Shown: positions 1-11,413, counted from the first letter of the stretch. The stretch: 64,000 bases of DNA from Candidula unifasciata (GCA_905116865.2 CAJHNH020001599.1:115001-179000); one strand, 5' to 3'. The notes: a model not told the origin generated them from the letters alone. Program-made: numbers and translations.

Positions 1-380
1 GCCACTCATTATTTCTCCGTAGTCCTTGTATATCAGTCATTAGCAAGTGAACAGTTTCGCTTCCACACTAAGGAAAATCTGAAATACAACACAGCAGTGG
101 GTAGATGGGTGTGAATTAACAGAAGAAGAAGAAACAGGCTAGGAACTTTGGCTAAGAGTAATCAATACAAATGTTGCAACATAATAGGATTATGGGTGTA
201 TTTGGGGGAAATATCCATAATGATAAACATTTAATGACAGACTCAATGGTTAGGAACGAACCCAAAATAATGTGCAATCTCAAAGACGAGTACATATTAT
301 AGTAGTAGTATTAGCAGCAGCATTAATCAAAGTTTATAGGGTAAAATGGAAGCTGCTATAGCAGTAATAGCACTGGTAGC
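1..380. other. No recognisable gene
   Basis: AT-rich sequence with short GAA and TAG runs (near 125 and 300-330). I see no coding potential, tRNA-like head or dispersed repeat shared with the rest of the window. Confidence 0.6.
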
Positions 381-574
<194 letters not shown>

Positions 575-990
575 CCGACACTAAATATTTCTATATTGCA
601 CAGATTACCTACTTTTATCGGCCACTGTCACCTCACGTTCCTCATTAAGCGTTTTACATCCAGAATTATCCACCATAAACGTCGAGAAATCCACATTGTG
701 AGGAAATTGTCTTCTGTCAGAATTCATGTCGAAAAACCAATAAATATTTCCAAGGATCAAATGTGACCTGTCTGTACAAAAGTGAACGCCTGTGTCTAAA
801 CCTCATATAAATTATTTCACATGTCAAAATGACTGTCATACACCGATAATCTACGAAGGCATAACTTCTAAATAATGAACAAAGCAGTTTTTCTACAGAG
901 ACGTAGACAAACGTAAATAAAAATTACATCTAAGAAATTGAATACTTCGTGTAGTCTTTTTATTATAGATTACTTATATACTATTTAAAT
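575..990. other. No recognisable gene
   Basis: Unique-looking AT-rich DNA with stop codons in all frames. No repeat family of the window is represented. Confidence 0.5.
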
Positions 991-1172
991 GACCTTGACA
1001 CTCAGGTCGACCCAGCCTTGAGTGGGTACCGGGTGCAGTCCCGGAAAGTAAAGGCGGTCGGTGTGATGCTGACCACATCACCCATCTTGTGCCGATTGGT
1101 CTATAAAACTATAGGTCTAGTCCTATATGCCCTACACACCTAAAGGTGTGGAAAAGGAACCTTTACTTTTTT
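991..1172 (+). mobile_element. SINE-A, 5'-truncated
   Basis: Carries the SINE-A body: the block beginning AGGTCGACCCAGCCTTGAGT, the ACCACATCACCCAT block, the block GTGCCGATTGGTCTATAAAA, and the tail ending GGAACCTTTACTTTT. The tRNA-like head is missing, as expected for a truncated retroposed copy. SINE-A is the commonest repeat here, with about 18 whole or partial copies, and its 3' end is a short TTTAC-type run rather than poly(A). Confidence 0.85.
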
Positions 1173-1722
1173 GTTACACACTACTTATACGAAAAGTAAT
1201 GTATCACTAGATAAATAGATGATTAAGTTTATTGTTTTATGAATACGAGATTACACAACACGCCACTGTATCTTTCTATGTAAGTGTTAACTACACCCCA
1301 CTTATAAAGGCTGAAATATATCACATCCAGAATCACTCTATATTTATATTTATACCCCGTTTATCACTGAAGAGGTAAATCCCCGACAAAGCGTCACGCT
1401 TTCAGTGTATCAAACATTACAATATATGAGTATCATCTATCACCGGTCGAGTTAATCGCGCGCAGTTCATTTATGTTCAGATACATTACATACAGAGCGT
1501 CTGTGTATATGGTATCCAGTTTTTTAAACATATTTCACACTCAGTTTATCATCGTATATAACACGGAGTTTATCATAGCATGTAACACACCGTTCATTAT
1601 CGCATAAAACAAACATATAATCATGATGTGTCATACTGTTTATCACCGTATATCCCACGGTTGATCACATTATTTAATTTCTGAAAAAATCACAGCAAGA
1701 AACCTGATTAAAGTATCATGTA
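1173..1722. other. No recognisable gene
   Basis: AT-rich. A loose recurring motif resembling TTTATCA-CGTATA-ACAC appears at roughly 30-60 base spacing between 1350 and 1670, suggesting a very decayed tandem repeat. No coding signal. Confidence 0.4.
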
Positions 1723-2338
1723 TCAGTTTCCATCCACCATTTCCTTTTCTATTATTCTTCTCCAAGTTTGCTTGGATCGTCCATATCTCCTTTTTCTAAG
1801 TTGCCGTCCGCCAGAGAGCTGTCCTTGCCAAAAGTGCCACCTGGTATTCTGCAGACAAGTCCAAGCAATCTCCATCTTCTTCCTTCGATTCCGTTTGCCA
1901 GGAATGAGCATTTTATTTTTCTTCTCGTGAGTACCGTATTTTTCTTCTATCTTCTATCCTCACATGGAGTCGAGGCTGTCTACCAACTCACGCCAAGTCG
2001 TTCTATCATTCGTTATCGCATGCAGCTCGCCCTATGTCCTCCCAATCTTATTTAATTTCTCTATCTTCCTTCTTCGAATGTTTTTGGTCTACTTTATTTC
2101 TGTGACCCTATGGGCTCTAGTGCAAAGATATTCTAGTTATATTGTTCTTAAGTTTTCTCAACGTGTGTCCTATCCAACGCCAACGTATTTTTCTTCACCT
2201 CTTAGTTTGATGGACACCACAGTGATGGGTGCAAACGACTTTCCTAGTACTTCATTTAGCTGTGAAGACCGTCAAGTTTGCTTGCTGAGTTTAACTTCAG
2301 AATTCTTGTTTCTTCAACTGTTTACTGGGTTTTAATAA
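1723..2338 (-). mobile_element. LINE reverse transcriptase, degraded C-terminal region
   Basis: Read on the minus strand, 2130-2200 encodes a WRWIGHT-type motif (bases near 2187 back to 2130), and 1723-1800 encodes a basic GRSKQTWRR-type stretch. In CR1/Jockey-like non-LTR elements this pair lies C-terminal to the polymerase domain. Stops and frameshifts separate the pieces. The segment 1800-1911 also contains a FWQGQLSGG-like string typical of another LINE tail, so two different LINE ends may be fused. The plus-strand open frames here are antisense shadows. Not functional. Confidence 0.6.
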
Positions 2339-2490
2339 TTAAGAAGAATTTGATACTACTAAGTATATTTCGTCGGAAATAACGAAGATTTGGTAAATAT
2401 GTGACTAGTGGTTGTATTATATTGAAAGGGAAGTTTTCTACATTTGTACTAGTGGCTGTATTTGACTATCAGTGAACACATCCTAAATAT

Positions 2491-3024
2491 GTGACTACGA
2501 TAGTTACTGATTACTTACATATGTTACTACGATAGTTACTGATTACTTACATATGTTACTACGATAGTTACTGATTACTTACATATGTTACTACGATAGT
2601 TACTGATTACTTACATATGTTACTACGATAGTTACTGATTACTTACATATGTTACTACGATAGTTACTGATTACTTACATATGTTACTACGATAGTTACT
2701 GATTACTTACATATGTTACTACGATAGTTACTGATTACTTACATATGTCACTACGATAGTTACTGATTACTTACATATGTTACTACGATAGTTACTGATT
2801 ACTTACATATGTTACTACGATAGTTACTGATTACTTACATATGTTACTACGATAGTTACTGATTACTTACATATGTTACTACGATAGTTACTGATTACTT
2901 ACATATGTTACTACGATAGTTACTGATTACTTACATATGTTACTACGATAGTTACTGATTACTTACATATGTTACTACGATAGTTACTGATTACTTACAT
3001 ATGTTACTACGATAGTTACTGATT
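2491..3024. repeat. Satellite 1: 32-bp minisatellite, about 17 units
   Basis: Head-to-tail copies of a 32-bp unit containing GATAGTTACTGATTACTTAC. Unit starts at 2491, 2523 and 2555 give the exact period. The array is nearly homogeneous (one visible T-to-C variant near 2749), implying recent amplification or homogenisation. There are no spacers. It ends abruptly in a T/G-rich run at 3025-3047. One of five 32-bp arrays in the window. Confidence 0.95.
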
Positions 3025-3079
3025 GTAAATTTTTTTTTGGGGGGAGGGGTAATTTGTCACCATTGATTGTAAGTAAAGT

Positions 3080-3243
3080 AACGGACCCTATATGCCCTTT
3101 TAGGCATATAGGGCTAGACATATATTTTATAGACAGATCGACACTAGGTAGATGATGTGGTCAACATCACACCGACCGCCTTTACTTCTCATGACTTTAC
3201 CTAGTACCCATTTAAGGCGGGGTCGACCTGGGAGACAAGGTCA
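3080..3243 (-). mobile_element. SINE-A, head-less copy
   Basis: Minus-strand body from the GGTCGACC block (about 3222) through the GATGTGGTCAACATCACACC block to the AGGCATATAGGGCTAGA block. It lies head to head with the next copy at 3280-3555, separated by a G-homopolymer, so the two form a loose inverted pair. Confidence 0.85.
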
Positions 3244-3279
3244 CTTTTGGAGGGGGGGGGGGGGAAGCCCGGCTCTTCA

Positions 3280-3555
3280 GACCCTGGAGTCGCTTTGGCG
3301 GAGCGGCTAGATGCTCGCCGCGGATCGGAAGGTCGTGGGTTCGCTCCCTGGCGGAGCCGGACATTTTTCAAAACTGACCCTGGCTCCCAGGTCGACCCAG
3401 CCTTGAGTGGGTACCGGGTGCAGTTCCGGGAAGTAAAGGCGACCGGCGTGATGCTGACCACATCACCCATCGTGTGCCGATCGATCTATAAAATAAAGAT
3501 CTAGCCCTATATGCCCTATAGGCCTACAAGCGTGGAAAAAAGTCCTTTACTTTTT
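3280..3555 (+). mobile_element. SINE-A, essentially full length, tRNA-derived
   Basis: Best complete copy. The tRNA-like head has an A-box-like stretch at 3297-3321 and a B box GGTCGTGGGTTCGCTCCC at 3331-3348, the internal RNA polymerase III promoter elements expected of a tRNA-derived SINE. A T-rich linker follows, then the body (GGTCGACCCAGCC block at about 3391), the CACATCACCCAT block, and the tail ending in TTTACTTTT. About 275 bp. Non-coding; it would depend on a LINE for retroposition. Confidence 0.9.
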
Positions 3556-3825
3556 TTACTTTTACTTAGAACCTGAACCCAAAATCTTAAGAAGATTTAC
3601 TTTATTTCAACATTTTTATTTTTTTATTTTTTATTTTTATTTTGGGTAGTCACTTACATTCCTTTAACGGGAAAAAGCAGCAAATCAACAGCTAAGGATA
3701 TCACTCATGAATACCTTATTCGCCGAAAACGACACGAAGACGATATAGTTAGATCGTTTGGTATGCTGCGTTCCGCAGGAAGTTATGTTTGGTTCTCAAG
3801 TGAGATATTTTAGCGGTAATACTAT
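3556..3825. other. No recognisable gene
   Basis: AT-rich with a T/A run at 3615-3650. Nothing identifiable. Confidence 0.4.
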
Positions 3826-4085
3826 ATACAAGCCAATAGGTCTATAAAATGATAGACTATTCTTATATGAACAGTACGGCTGCAGGCGTGGACAAGGATC
3901 CGTTACTGACTATACACAGGTTTGGTAGTTGGCCTGAAGAAGTCTGACTTCGGATCAAGCGGATTTTTATGATGGACCTCTCGTTGCCGGGTTCACCCAG
4001 TCTAAATGGGTACCCTGAAAATGTTTTAGGAAGTCAGTACAACCCGTATAATGTTGAACATGTCACCTATAGAGGAAGAATGTTT
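3826..4085 (+). mobile_element. Two decayed SINE-A fragments
   Basis: 3833-3905 matches the SINE-A 3' part (GCCAATAGGTCTATAAAATG, then GCAGGCGTGGACAAGGATCC). 3985-4075 matches an older body (CCGGGTTCACCCAGTCTAAA, then a decayed GATGTTGACCACATCACC equivalent). The order is 3' part before body, so these are two separate or rearranged fragments. Confidence 0.6.
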
Positions 4086-4191
4086 CTTTAAAAAAAAATA
4101 CGTAAAGTATGTGAGTAAATGGCCACTTTCCCGCCACTGACGCAACAGACATATCAAACAAGACTCAAATAGTTAAAAACAAATCACCACT

Positions 4192-4390
4192 CTATGGGTG
4201 ATGTGGTCAGCATTATGCCAGTCGCCTTAGCTTCCCAACATAAAATCCGGTATCCATTTCCGACAGGGTCAACAAGAAAGCAAAGGTTAGTTCTGAAGAA
4301 TAGAAAAATCTGCCTCGATTCGAACCCAGGCTATTCGGGCCGACATCTGAGATACTAGTCACCACACAACCATATGTCAGTTACGCGAAA
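4192..4390 (-). mobile_element. SINE-A copy with a variant tRNA-like head
   Basis: Minus strand. The body is recognised from GGGTGATGTGGTCAGCATTA (4195) to GACAGGGTCAAC. A head lies at about 4310-4385 with a B-box-like GGGTTCGAATC (complement of 4316-4328). The head differs from the 3280 and 44796 copies, so the same body may have joined more than one tRNA-like head. Confidence 0.7.
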
Positions 4391-4905
4391 AGGTCTGTCC
4401 ATTTACTCACCCACTTACTTACGTGACACCGAAACGAGATTTCAGGAAGAGATAGAGATATGAATCGTTACCCTTCAGATAAATCGTTACCCTTGAGATG
4501 ATAGAAACAGTATAATAAAAATACATCAGCTGAACAAAAAGCAAAAACAGTTAATAATGAATGTTATTTACTAATCCATTGTATACACGACAGAGAAATA
4601 ACAGATGAACCACTGTCTATAGCAGAATACGACCAAAGTCACCGGAATACAAAGGTTCATATTTGGTTTGTCAACAACGCTTCATGATGACGTTCTAAGC
4701 GGATTTGCCGACGTAAAGAGCTCAACTTGGCCAGTAGGGGATGGGGGAATTGATTTGTACCTGTCGTGCTCGCCTTTTCCTGAATGTGTCATGATTTTAA
4801 GTTATACTTTTCTACATCAAAAATTCAGTTCATGTCCCCTTTGGAATTTCGGAAACTGATTCCACCGTAGCCAGTTTTTACGGTCAGTATTTTGCCACGG
4901 TCAGT
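4391..4905. other. No recognisable gene
   Basis: A 63-codon plus-strand frame (4668-4859) has no recognisable motif and no splice context. The 13-bp string GGTCAGTATTTTG occurs twice near 4882-4912. Confidence 0.4.
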
Positions 4906-4917
4906 ATTTTGATTATA

Positions 4918-5153
4918 GGTTAGTTAGTTGCGAATCCTTTACAGGACGTTGCAGAACCAACTCCAGTAGCCCCTGGCTGTTGTGTGGTTTCTCTAGGCAA
5001 ATTTACGTCCAGTAGTTTGCCATTGACTACTCAACGGTCGGCTCCCTGATACCACTGTCGAAACCAACGCAAGGCGCATGGCCCACAGCTGGGATCGAAC
5101 GCGGTACCCCGGCATTGCGAAGCGTTCGCATCGACTTAGCCACAGAGCCGACC
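4918..5153 (-). mobile_element. SINE-C, full length, with TSD
   Basis: tRNA-derived SINE of about 236 bp on the minus strand. The head (complement of about 5085-5153) has an A-box-like TGGCTAAGTCGATGCGAACG and a B-box-like GTTCGATCCC. It is flanked by ATTTTGATTATA (4906-4917) and ATTTTGCTTATA (5154-5165), matching at 11 of 12 positions, a target-site duplication from target-primed insertion. Related copies are at 34096-34311 and 57222-57451. Confidence 0.85.
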
Positions 5154-5324
5154 ATTTTGCTTATAAGTATAATGAAAATAGTTATGTATATAAGCTAAGA
5201 GGCATCACACAACATCTTGTAAAGTTTTCTTTAACGATTTTGTAGTCTTATTTGCCAGATGTAAAAGGCGTTATCTAATTTAAAGAAAAATTGTCAATGC
5301 GAGACCGAAAGGCGGGATGATCAA

Positions 5325-5440
5325 CTTCACTAGAATTCTGTCCTACCCGACTTGGTTTATTTCTGCGAAACCACCGACTGGCCTTTTGCCGAAAGCGTCG
5401 CATAGAACAAGGACCCCGTAGTGTAAAGAAAGACAGACAT
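5325..5440 (-). mobile_element. SINE-D fragment, old
   Basis: The stretch around 5385-5425 (ACTGGCCTTTTGCCGAAAGC, then GCATAGAACAAGG) aligns with the core of the SINE-D copies at 57.7 kb and 18.0 kb. No head or tail could be placed. A 75-codon minus-strand frame overlapping it is judged fortuitous. Confidence 0.4.
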
Positions 5441-5639
5441 ATGTGAAAGCAACGAAAGATTGTTCTTGACATTAATTTTGTTATAGCATGGGAAGGCGTC
5501 AACTACAAACTGATGCTTGATGCTGTACACCTCATGATGCGGAGACGCTTTAAAAAGGCATTGAGAGAGAATCGATCTATTTCAATGATCGTCCACGCTA
5601 GCCGGCATGATACTAGATGAGGATTTAGATGATAAAGAT

Positions 5640-5800
5640 TGAGGAGCAGATACACATAAGGCAAGTTGCGTGACGTGTCAAGACAAGCTAAATGCAGAAC
5701 ACGAACAATAAATTAGCACACGCAAGATGAGATGCTCTGGACATGTGATTGGAATATCAGATAAAGATCGTGTCTGAAATGTCAGCTCGCAGATATAATC
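5640..5800 (+). mobile_element. Possible LINE tail remnant
   Basis: Plus-strand translation near 5725-5775 reads MRCSGHVIGISDKDRV, resembling the GHV/GHL-R-M motif after the LINE reverse transcriptase domain. A stop follows at once and nothing else of the element is recognisable. Confidence 0.3.
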
Positions 5801-5839
5801 AGACACTGTCTGCTGTAATGTACAGGAGGTATTATACAT

Positions 5840-6170
5840 GTCCTTCGATATGCGATAGCGTTGGTATAGATGTGTGTCTGCCGTCCCGAAGGTCTAGAGT
5901 TCAAATCTGATTTTTTTCTTGTCAGAATTGACCTTACGTCCCAGTTCTATTTTATTTTTAAAAGTTTGGCTTTTGCAGAACAAACCACAGCATGTTTTGT
6001 CTGTTTGTGATTTTACGAGTCAGTTTAACCTTCAATAGTTTGACACTGTTCTCAACGGTCGATTCTGATACCAATGTCGATACCAACGATAGGGGGGTCT
6101 GCTGTCAAGTCGTCCGCAGATGGTATCGAACCAGGGGCCCTGACATGACGAAGCGTGTTGGCAACGTCTG
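5840..6170. mobile_element. SINE head plus decayed SINE-C body
   Basis: 5848-5910 (+) looks like a tRNA head: GCGTTGGTATAGATGTGTGT, then GGTCTAGAGTTCAAATC as B box. 6030-6165 (-) aligns with SINE-C (GTTTGACACTGTTCTCAACG, ACCAATGTCGATACCAACG, GGTATCGAACC, TGACGAAGCG). Two fragments from different families in opposite orientation. Confidence 0.5.
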
Positions 6171-6479
6171 AGATCCCAGTTCTGTCCACATAAAATAGAC
6201 ACCAGGAAATGTAAAGTAAAGATTCCAGTCGTGGTGTCGACTACATCACTCATGATATGCCATTTTGTGTACACACAAATAGATGTGCCACCACATACCC
6301 TAGGAGCCACTCACACGAGAAGGGTTCCACAAGTATAATCCATTAATATCCCTTTTTGTCCCAGCCAGCGAACTGGATTAGCAGCTAAAATCAGTTTGTA
6401 TGAAACAACGAACGATGTATCTCTATATATTTTACATTTAGCTTCAAAAGGCTAAAGAAATCTGGCTACATATGCTAAC

Positions 6480-6905
6480 ATCATCAACATCATTTTGTGT
6501 GTGTAGTGTTAGATGTCACGTAGGGCTAGCATTCGATTTCTCCACTTCCCTAAACGGCAGGCAACTCTCTCGATTTCTGACATGAAGTTCAACCAGTTTC
6601 AGCCTCTCGTAATAATTGTCTTCTTAATGTTTCCCTTGGACGTCGACCTTTTTCTCCGACAGTTTGCTTCCTATTTCAGTGCTTGTTTTGTAATTCTTTG
6701 CTCATTTCGTCTCAGAGTCTGCCCAATATATCCCCACATTCCTTGTCTTACTAAAGTCGATACAGGCATTTGTCCTGATAATTCTTTAACCCCTCACTCT
6801 TTTTTAAATCAACCTGTTTTTAGTATTTAGTTTCAAATGCATTTTGTGCCATATCTTCAGTGATTCTCGAACTTTCGCTGGCGTATGTTGGAAGTGAAAT
6901 AGATT
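6480..6905 (-). mobile_element. LINE reverse transcriptase tail (GHTLR/TWRR type), degraded
   Basis: On the minus strand a TGQMPVSTLV...GMWGYIG-like segment (about 6790-6720) is followed by a basic segment ending in RRPRETLRRQLLRE-like residues (about 6655-6600). This is the arrangement seen in CR1/Jockey-like LINE C-termini. A cluster of CAT/CATCATCAACATCAT triplets at 6479-6495 would be its ATG-type 3' tail. Frameshifted; the 105-codon plus-strand frame is antisense to it. Confidence 0.55.
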
Positions 6906-6934
6906 AGAACTGAAGATTCGTAGTTTGGTCTTCA

Positions 6935-6968
6935 ATCTGTGTGTGTGTGTATATATATAATTATACAA

Positions 6969-7047
<79 letters not shown>
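6935..7047. repeat. Compound microsatellite (TG)n-(TA)n-(TG)n
   Basis: TG tract, TA tract (about 6969-6991) and a longer TG tract to 7047. The overlapping short frame is repeat translation. Confidence 0.95.
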
Positions 7048-7049
<2 letters not shown>

Positions 7050-7496
7050 AAATTTTGCCTAACCGAACAATATTATCTGCGAAATCCAGATCTCCCAGCT
7101 GTCTATTCTCTACCCAAACAATGTTAGTATTGCCTTTGCAACATTTTGCTAGCAGAATAGACAGTATATGTTGTCTCTTTCAAAGTAATACACCCATTCT
7201 CTTTTCATTGTACGTATTATCTCCTTAAATATTTAAAACATAACACTCGAATGCTGAAAGAGTTCAGATCATGTGACCATGCAAACTGTTTTGTCCAGCA
7301 ATATCAGTGCGCCAGATAGCTAGAATTCAGAAACTGACAGGAACAGAAAGTCGTAAAAGACCCTTTATAGACAGGGTATCTATAATACTTTGAGGTGAAA
7401 ACGAGACATCCAGCTAATATTCTGAGCTGAAAACGGGACATCCTAGCAAGACAATTCAATTTAAACTTTAAACTTGTTTCATAAATGACTTAGGCT
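7048..7496. other. No recognisable gene
   Basis: Contains a short duplicated segment (GAAAACGAGACATCCAGC at about 7396 and GAAAACGGGACATCCTAGC at about 7430). No coding signal. Confidence 0.4.
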
Positions 7497-7664
7497 TCTA
7501 GGTCGACCCAGCCTTGAGTGGGTACCAGGTACAAGTCATGGGAAGTAAAGGCGGTTGGCGTAATGTTGACACTCACCCACCAAGTGCCGATTGGTCTATA
7601 AAATGTAAAACTAGCCCTATATGCCCAATACGCCTAAAGGCGCGGAAATGGGTTCTTTACTTTA
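7497..7664 (+). mobile_element. SINE-A, 5'-truncated
   Basis: Body begins at CTAGGTCGACCCAGCC and continues through GTGCCGATTGGTCTATAAAA to GGTTCTTTACTTTAC. The tRNA-like head is absent. The CACATCACCCA block carries a small deletion. Confidence 0.85.
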
Positions 7665-7956
7665 CAAAACAAAGTCAGCACTGATGGAGAAATGTGTATA
7701 CAATATTTTTTTGACCACTGGGGTGTAGTGAGTATATAAAATGCATGCAGCATTATTTGCCCTAAAAATAACTAGAACTCGGTGTATGATATGGACAGGA
7801 TATTGCACAGTACACCTTTATTTCCTAAGATCTTTCCTGGTACGTATTTTAGACTAGGTCGAAAGCAGAGAGGTGTAGAGGAGATAATGAAAGAAATTAT
7901 AAGTTGTGGGAAATGGTAACAGCGAGAGATAACGACAGCCATATAAATGCTCATAC

Positions 7957-7959
7957 AGG

Positions 7960-8017
<58 letters not shown>

Positions 8018-8030
8018 GGGGGGGGGGGAG
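7957..8030. repeat. (GA)n microsatellite ending in a G run
   Basis: Pure GA tract to about 8013 followed by a G homopolymer. Frames on the opposite strand translate to poly-Ser/Leu. Confidence 0.95.
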
Positions 8031-8133
8031 GAAAACAGATGGAATGAAAATAGTGACAGATAGATAGAGAGATTTACAGAAAGTTAGACAGACAGACACT
8101 TAAAGAAAAAAATCCTTGCTATGTCAAATTACA

Positions 8134-8329
<196 letters not shown>

Positions 8330-8440
8330 GAGTGACCGACAGCAGACAGATAGTGAGACAAAGTCAGAGAGACAAGACACCTACAGGAAATAAAAACTTA
8401 CCATGTCAAGTTACAGAGAGGAAACAAATATACATAGAAC

Positions 8441-8620
8441 CCCCCCCCCCCCCCCGCCTCCCCGCCCTCTTTGTTTTCTCCCCCAACCCTCCTCTTTTCC
8501 CAAACATACACACACACACACACACACAATTAACGAACTAAATCCTTGCCCAGTAACCTAACAGAGACAGAAAAATATAATTTAAAATGACTACCCTTAC
8601 ACGCACAAACACACACACAC

Positions 8621-8702
<82 letters not shown>
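8441..8702. repeat. C run, (CA)n and (AG)n cluster
   Basis: C homopolymer 8441-8456, CA tract 8508-8528 and a pure AG tract of about 78 bases at 8625-8702. The 69-codon minus-strand frame is poly-Ser/Leu from the AG tract. Confidence 0.95.
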
Positions 8703-8704
<2 letters not shown>

Positions 8705-9184
8705 AAGGAACTAAATCGCTGACGTGTCACACCGTTCATCGATCAGGCCGTGTCTGGCCTAGTCTCTTCCCCACTCCCTTCCCCACATCCCAGTACCAAC
8801 GAAGCTACCCTCAGACAAACGTAAAATAGCACTCACCCAGGTATATAGGTAACCCGATAGCCACGTAGAGAAACATTACAGTAAATGAAATGTAATCGTT
8901 GTTTTACATAATGTCTACCTAAAGTCAACTAAACAGTTTGACGCTGTGTCTGTTTTGATGGTTTCAATGTAAAGATAATTAGCATTTCGATTGTCCCGAC
9001 CAGTGCCATCATGTAGGTTTCTGTTGACATGTACATCCATTATTGGCTGTTTTGCTGATTTGGCAATTAGTATCCAAAATTGTGATACTGTGGTACTGGG
9101 TGACAAGAGTTCTGCTGATCTCAGTGCAATATGATGTTGATCATCAGGTGGTGCTAGTGCCAGACATGATCACTCATAATAAAT
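8703..9184. other. No recognisable gene
   Basis: No motif or repeat family identified; short frames of 63-86 codons on both strands have no recognisable content. Confidence 0.4.
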
Positions 9185-9392
9185 CTTTTTTACAGATCTG
9201 GCTTAATTGTATGCAGACTGTTGTTTCGCCGCTGCCCATGCAGATGTTTTCCCACTTAGGAAGAAATACACTATTTAAACTTCCTTTACGACATGCTTGT
9301 TAGGGAGGCAATGGGTCTTCCCCCACAAAAATGGGGCCCCCAAAACCCACAGAGGAATCAGAAGAAATCAAATCAGGAAGAAAGTCCTAGGA
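9185..9392 (-). mobile_element. Retroposon G, partial
   Basis: Matches other G copies in the stretch ACAGATCTGGCTTAATTGTA (9193), the GCAGATGTTTTCCCAC block, the CGACATGCTTG block and the AACCCACAGAGG block. The tail-proximal third is missing. An overlapping 86-codon plus-strand frame is antisense. Confidence 0.6.
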
Positions 9393-9409
9393 GAAAATCA
9401 TACAGTATA

Positions 9410-10374
9410 CAGTGGGACCTCGCTTAACGAGCATAATTCTAACTAGAATCATACTCGTTAAGTGAAACACTCGTTATGAGAAACAATTTTTCTCATATAA
9501 ATTAATGTAAAATACGATAATGCGTTCAATGTCCAAAAACATACTCATAAAACGCTATGTATAACGTTTATTCAAAGAAAATTATATACATATTGTTTTC
9601 TTCAAACGGGGAACGAACCCACCTGGAATGCGAATTCGATTTAAAGAAAAAAAAAAAAAGTCGAAATAATTATGATACATAGCTAATTATTTTTTTTACT
9701 AGAAAGATGTCCAGACATATTTGTTTTTGCCGACGCTTCAAAATTTGGCGAAAATGCGACACAGCATTATCATTAAATCAATTTGCAGCGCGCAAAGCCA
9801 CTTCCTTATTAGGGTGATGCTTCTCAATGTAAGATGCAACAGTTTCCCATGCTTTCAGCGATTCTCATATTTTGCCAGAAGATTGTGCTTTTCTGTTACC
9901 TCCTCTAACAAACTTTCCTCCAAAACTTCTTGCTGTGAAACAAAATGAAACTCCATAAGCTCTTGGGTGGTCAGCTCTTAGCTGTGCTCTTCCACAAGCT
10001 CTTTGATACCACTGTTATCCACCTACAATCCCATGATAGTGGCCAAAGACACAATCTTGTTGACTACAGGTTCTACAGGTACTGTCTCAAAGTCACAAAT
10101 CGACAACGCTCTCCGGCCAAAGCTTCTTCCAAGCAGAAGTTAGGGTTCTCTTGGTAAACCCCTTCCCCCACCTTGTCGATCATCTTGAGGCAGGCAACGA
10201 TGTGCAAGTGATTTTTCCAAAACTCTTTGAGAGTGAGGTTGGTCCCTTCAGTCACCTGAAAACAATGCCCAAAGAGTGCTTTAGTGTAGAGCTTCATAAA
10301 GTTAGAAATAACTTGCTGGTTTATGAGCTGGAGTAACGGGGTCAGAGAGGTCATATTGTAGGCCTGAAGGATTC

Positions 10375-10448
<74 letters not shown>

Positions 10449-10707
10449 ACAGTATAACACAAGTTTAAGAACATGTGTGATTACAAGCGACACTGCGATG
10501 CTACTGGAACGAGTGCTAAACACAGACTGATGTAACATGCCCACAAATCGGGACTTCCCCTCTTCTCGTCACTCGCTATGCGAAACGTCGCTCGTTAAGC
10601 AAGTCATTCTTTTACAATTTGTTTTGCTCGTCATTCTTTTACAATTTGTTTTGCTCGTTATGCGAATTACTCATTATGAGAGGTGCTCGTTAAGCGAGGT
10701 TCTACTG
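9410..10707 (-). mobile_element. Tigger/pogo-type DNA transposon, internally deleted
   Basis: 1298 bp bounded by inverted repeats. The left end CAGTGGGACCTCGCTTAACG and the complement of the right end match at 22 of the first 24 positions. TA dinucleotides at 9408-9409 and 10708-10709 are the expected target duplication of Tc1/mariner-pogo elements. The interior holds only the C-terminal part of a transposase. A TA tract (10376-10444) and a 27-bp direct duplication near 10601-10655 lie between that fragment and the right end. Cannot encode an active transposase. Confidence 0.85.
9700..10356 (-). pseudogene. Tigger transposase C-terminal fragment
   Basis: Minus-strand translation from 10356 downward gives LLQLINQQVISNF, then FWKNHLHI and a C-terminal acidic KELVEEH-like stretch. 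This is the end of the DDE domain and the C-terminus seen in Tigger/Jerky-type pogo transposases, where LLQP-DQQVI-F and REFWK motifs are typical. The first 93 codons are open; beyond about 10073 there are stops and frameshifts. The N-terminal DNA-binding domains and most of the catalytic core are absent. Confidence 0.75.
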
Positions 10708-10793
10708 TACATTGAGAATACCTCTAAACCACACAATAATTACTACACTTGTTCGGTGTTATATATCTCTCTCCGAAAAACAGATAACCGCCC

Positions 10794-10795
<2 letters not shown>

Positions 10796-10857
<62 letters not shown>
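10796..10857. repeat. (AG)n microsatellite
   Basis: Uninterrupted AG tract just outside the right end of the Tigger element. Two overlapping plus-strand frames are poly Arg-Glu from this tract. Confidence 0.95.
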
Positions 10858-10860
<3 letters not shown>

Positions 10861-11165
10861 CACAAAACACACACTCTTAGCTTCTGCGTCACTTCCAATA
10901 GTCCGTAAAAATTAATGCTCGACCTTCAGAACGTAAGGGAAACAACTTTACTTGGCCATGGACTTTTATATTTATTGCCAGCTAGAAAGGCCCTAACAGA
11001 AGCAGACGATGGTTTGTTAATAATACACAGAGGTCCGGGTCAGCTACAGGATAAAATGACAATTCCTGGCAGTAATTTGTTATCTACGAACGACATTCCA
11101 GGGCGCAAGACATTAATTATATAACAATTCAGTGTTTGGAAGAAAATTGTCTTGCTTGCGGTGTC

Positions 11166-11413
11166 CTGTTGTCAGCACAAAATATTAGTGCGATGACCTA
11201 TTTTCAGCACAAAATATTAGTTGGATGTACCGATTTCAGCACAAAATATTAGTGGGATGTACCGATTTCAGCACAAAATATTAGTGGGATGTACCGATTT
11301 CAGCTCAAGATGTTAGTGGAATGTACCGATTTCAGCTCAAGATGTTAGTGGGATGTATCGATTTCAGCTCAAGATGTTAGTGGGATGTATCGATTTCAGC
11401 TCAAGATGTTAGT
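11166..11413. repeat. Satellite 2: 32-bp minisatellite, about 7.7 units
   Basis: Unit contains TTTCAGCACAAAATATTAGT. Successive GTACCGA positions at 11227 and 11259 show the 32-bp period. Two subtypes occur in blocks: CAGCACAAAATATT in the first half and CAGCTCAAGATGTT in the second, showing regional spread of variants. The right edge runs into a LINE fragment. Confidence 0.93.

Noticed and set aside
1718..2335. Plus-strand frames of 70-123 codons
   Set aside because: They are antisense to a LINE tail whose minus-strand translation carries the WRWIGHT and TWRR-type motifs.
2491..3024. CRISPR-like array of 32-bp direct repeats
   Set aside because: Units are contiguous with no variable spacers, and the surroundings are clearly eukaryotic retroposons, so it is a minisatellite. 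The same applies to the other 32-bp arrays.
6165..6310. Another SINE-A copy
   Set aside because: Only a short stretch (GTAAAGATTCCAGTCGTGGTG, then CTACATCACTCATGATATGCC) resembles the body; too little to call separately.
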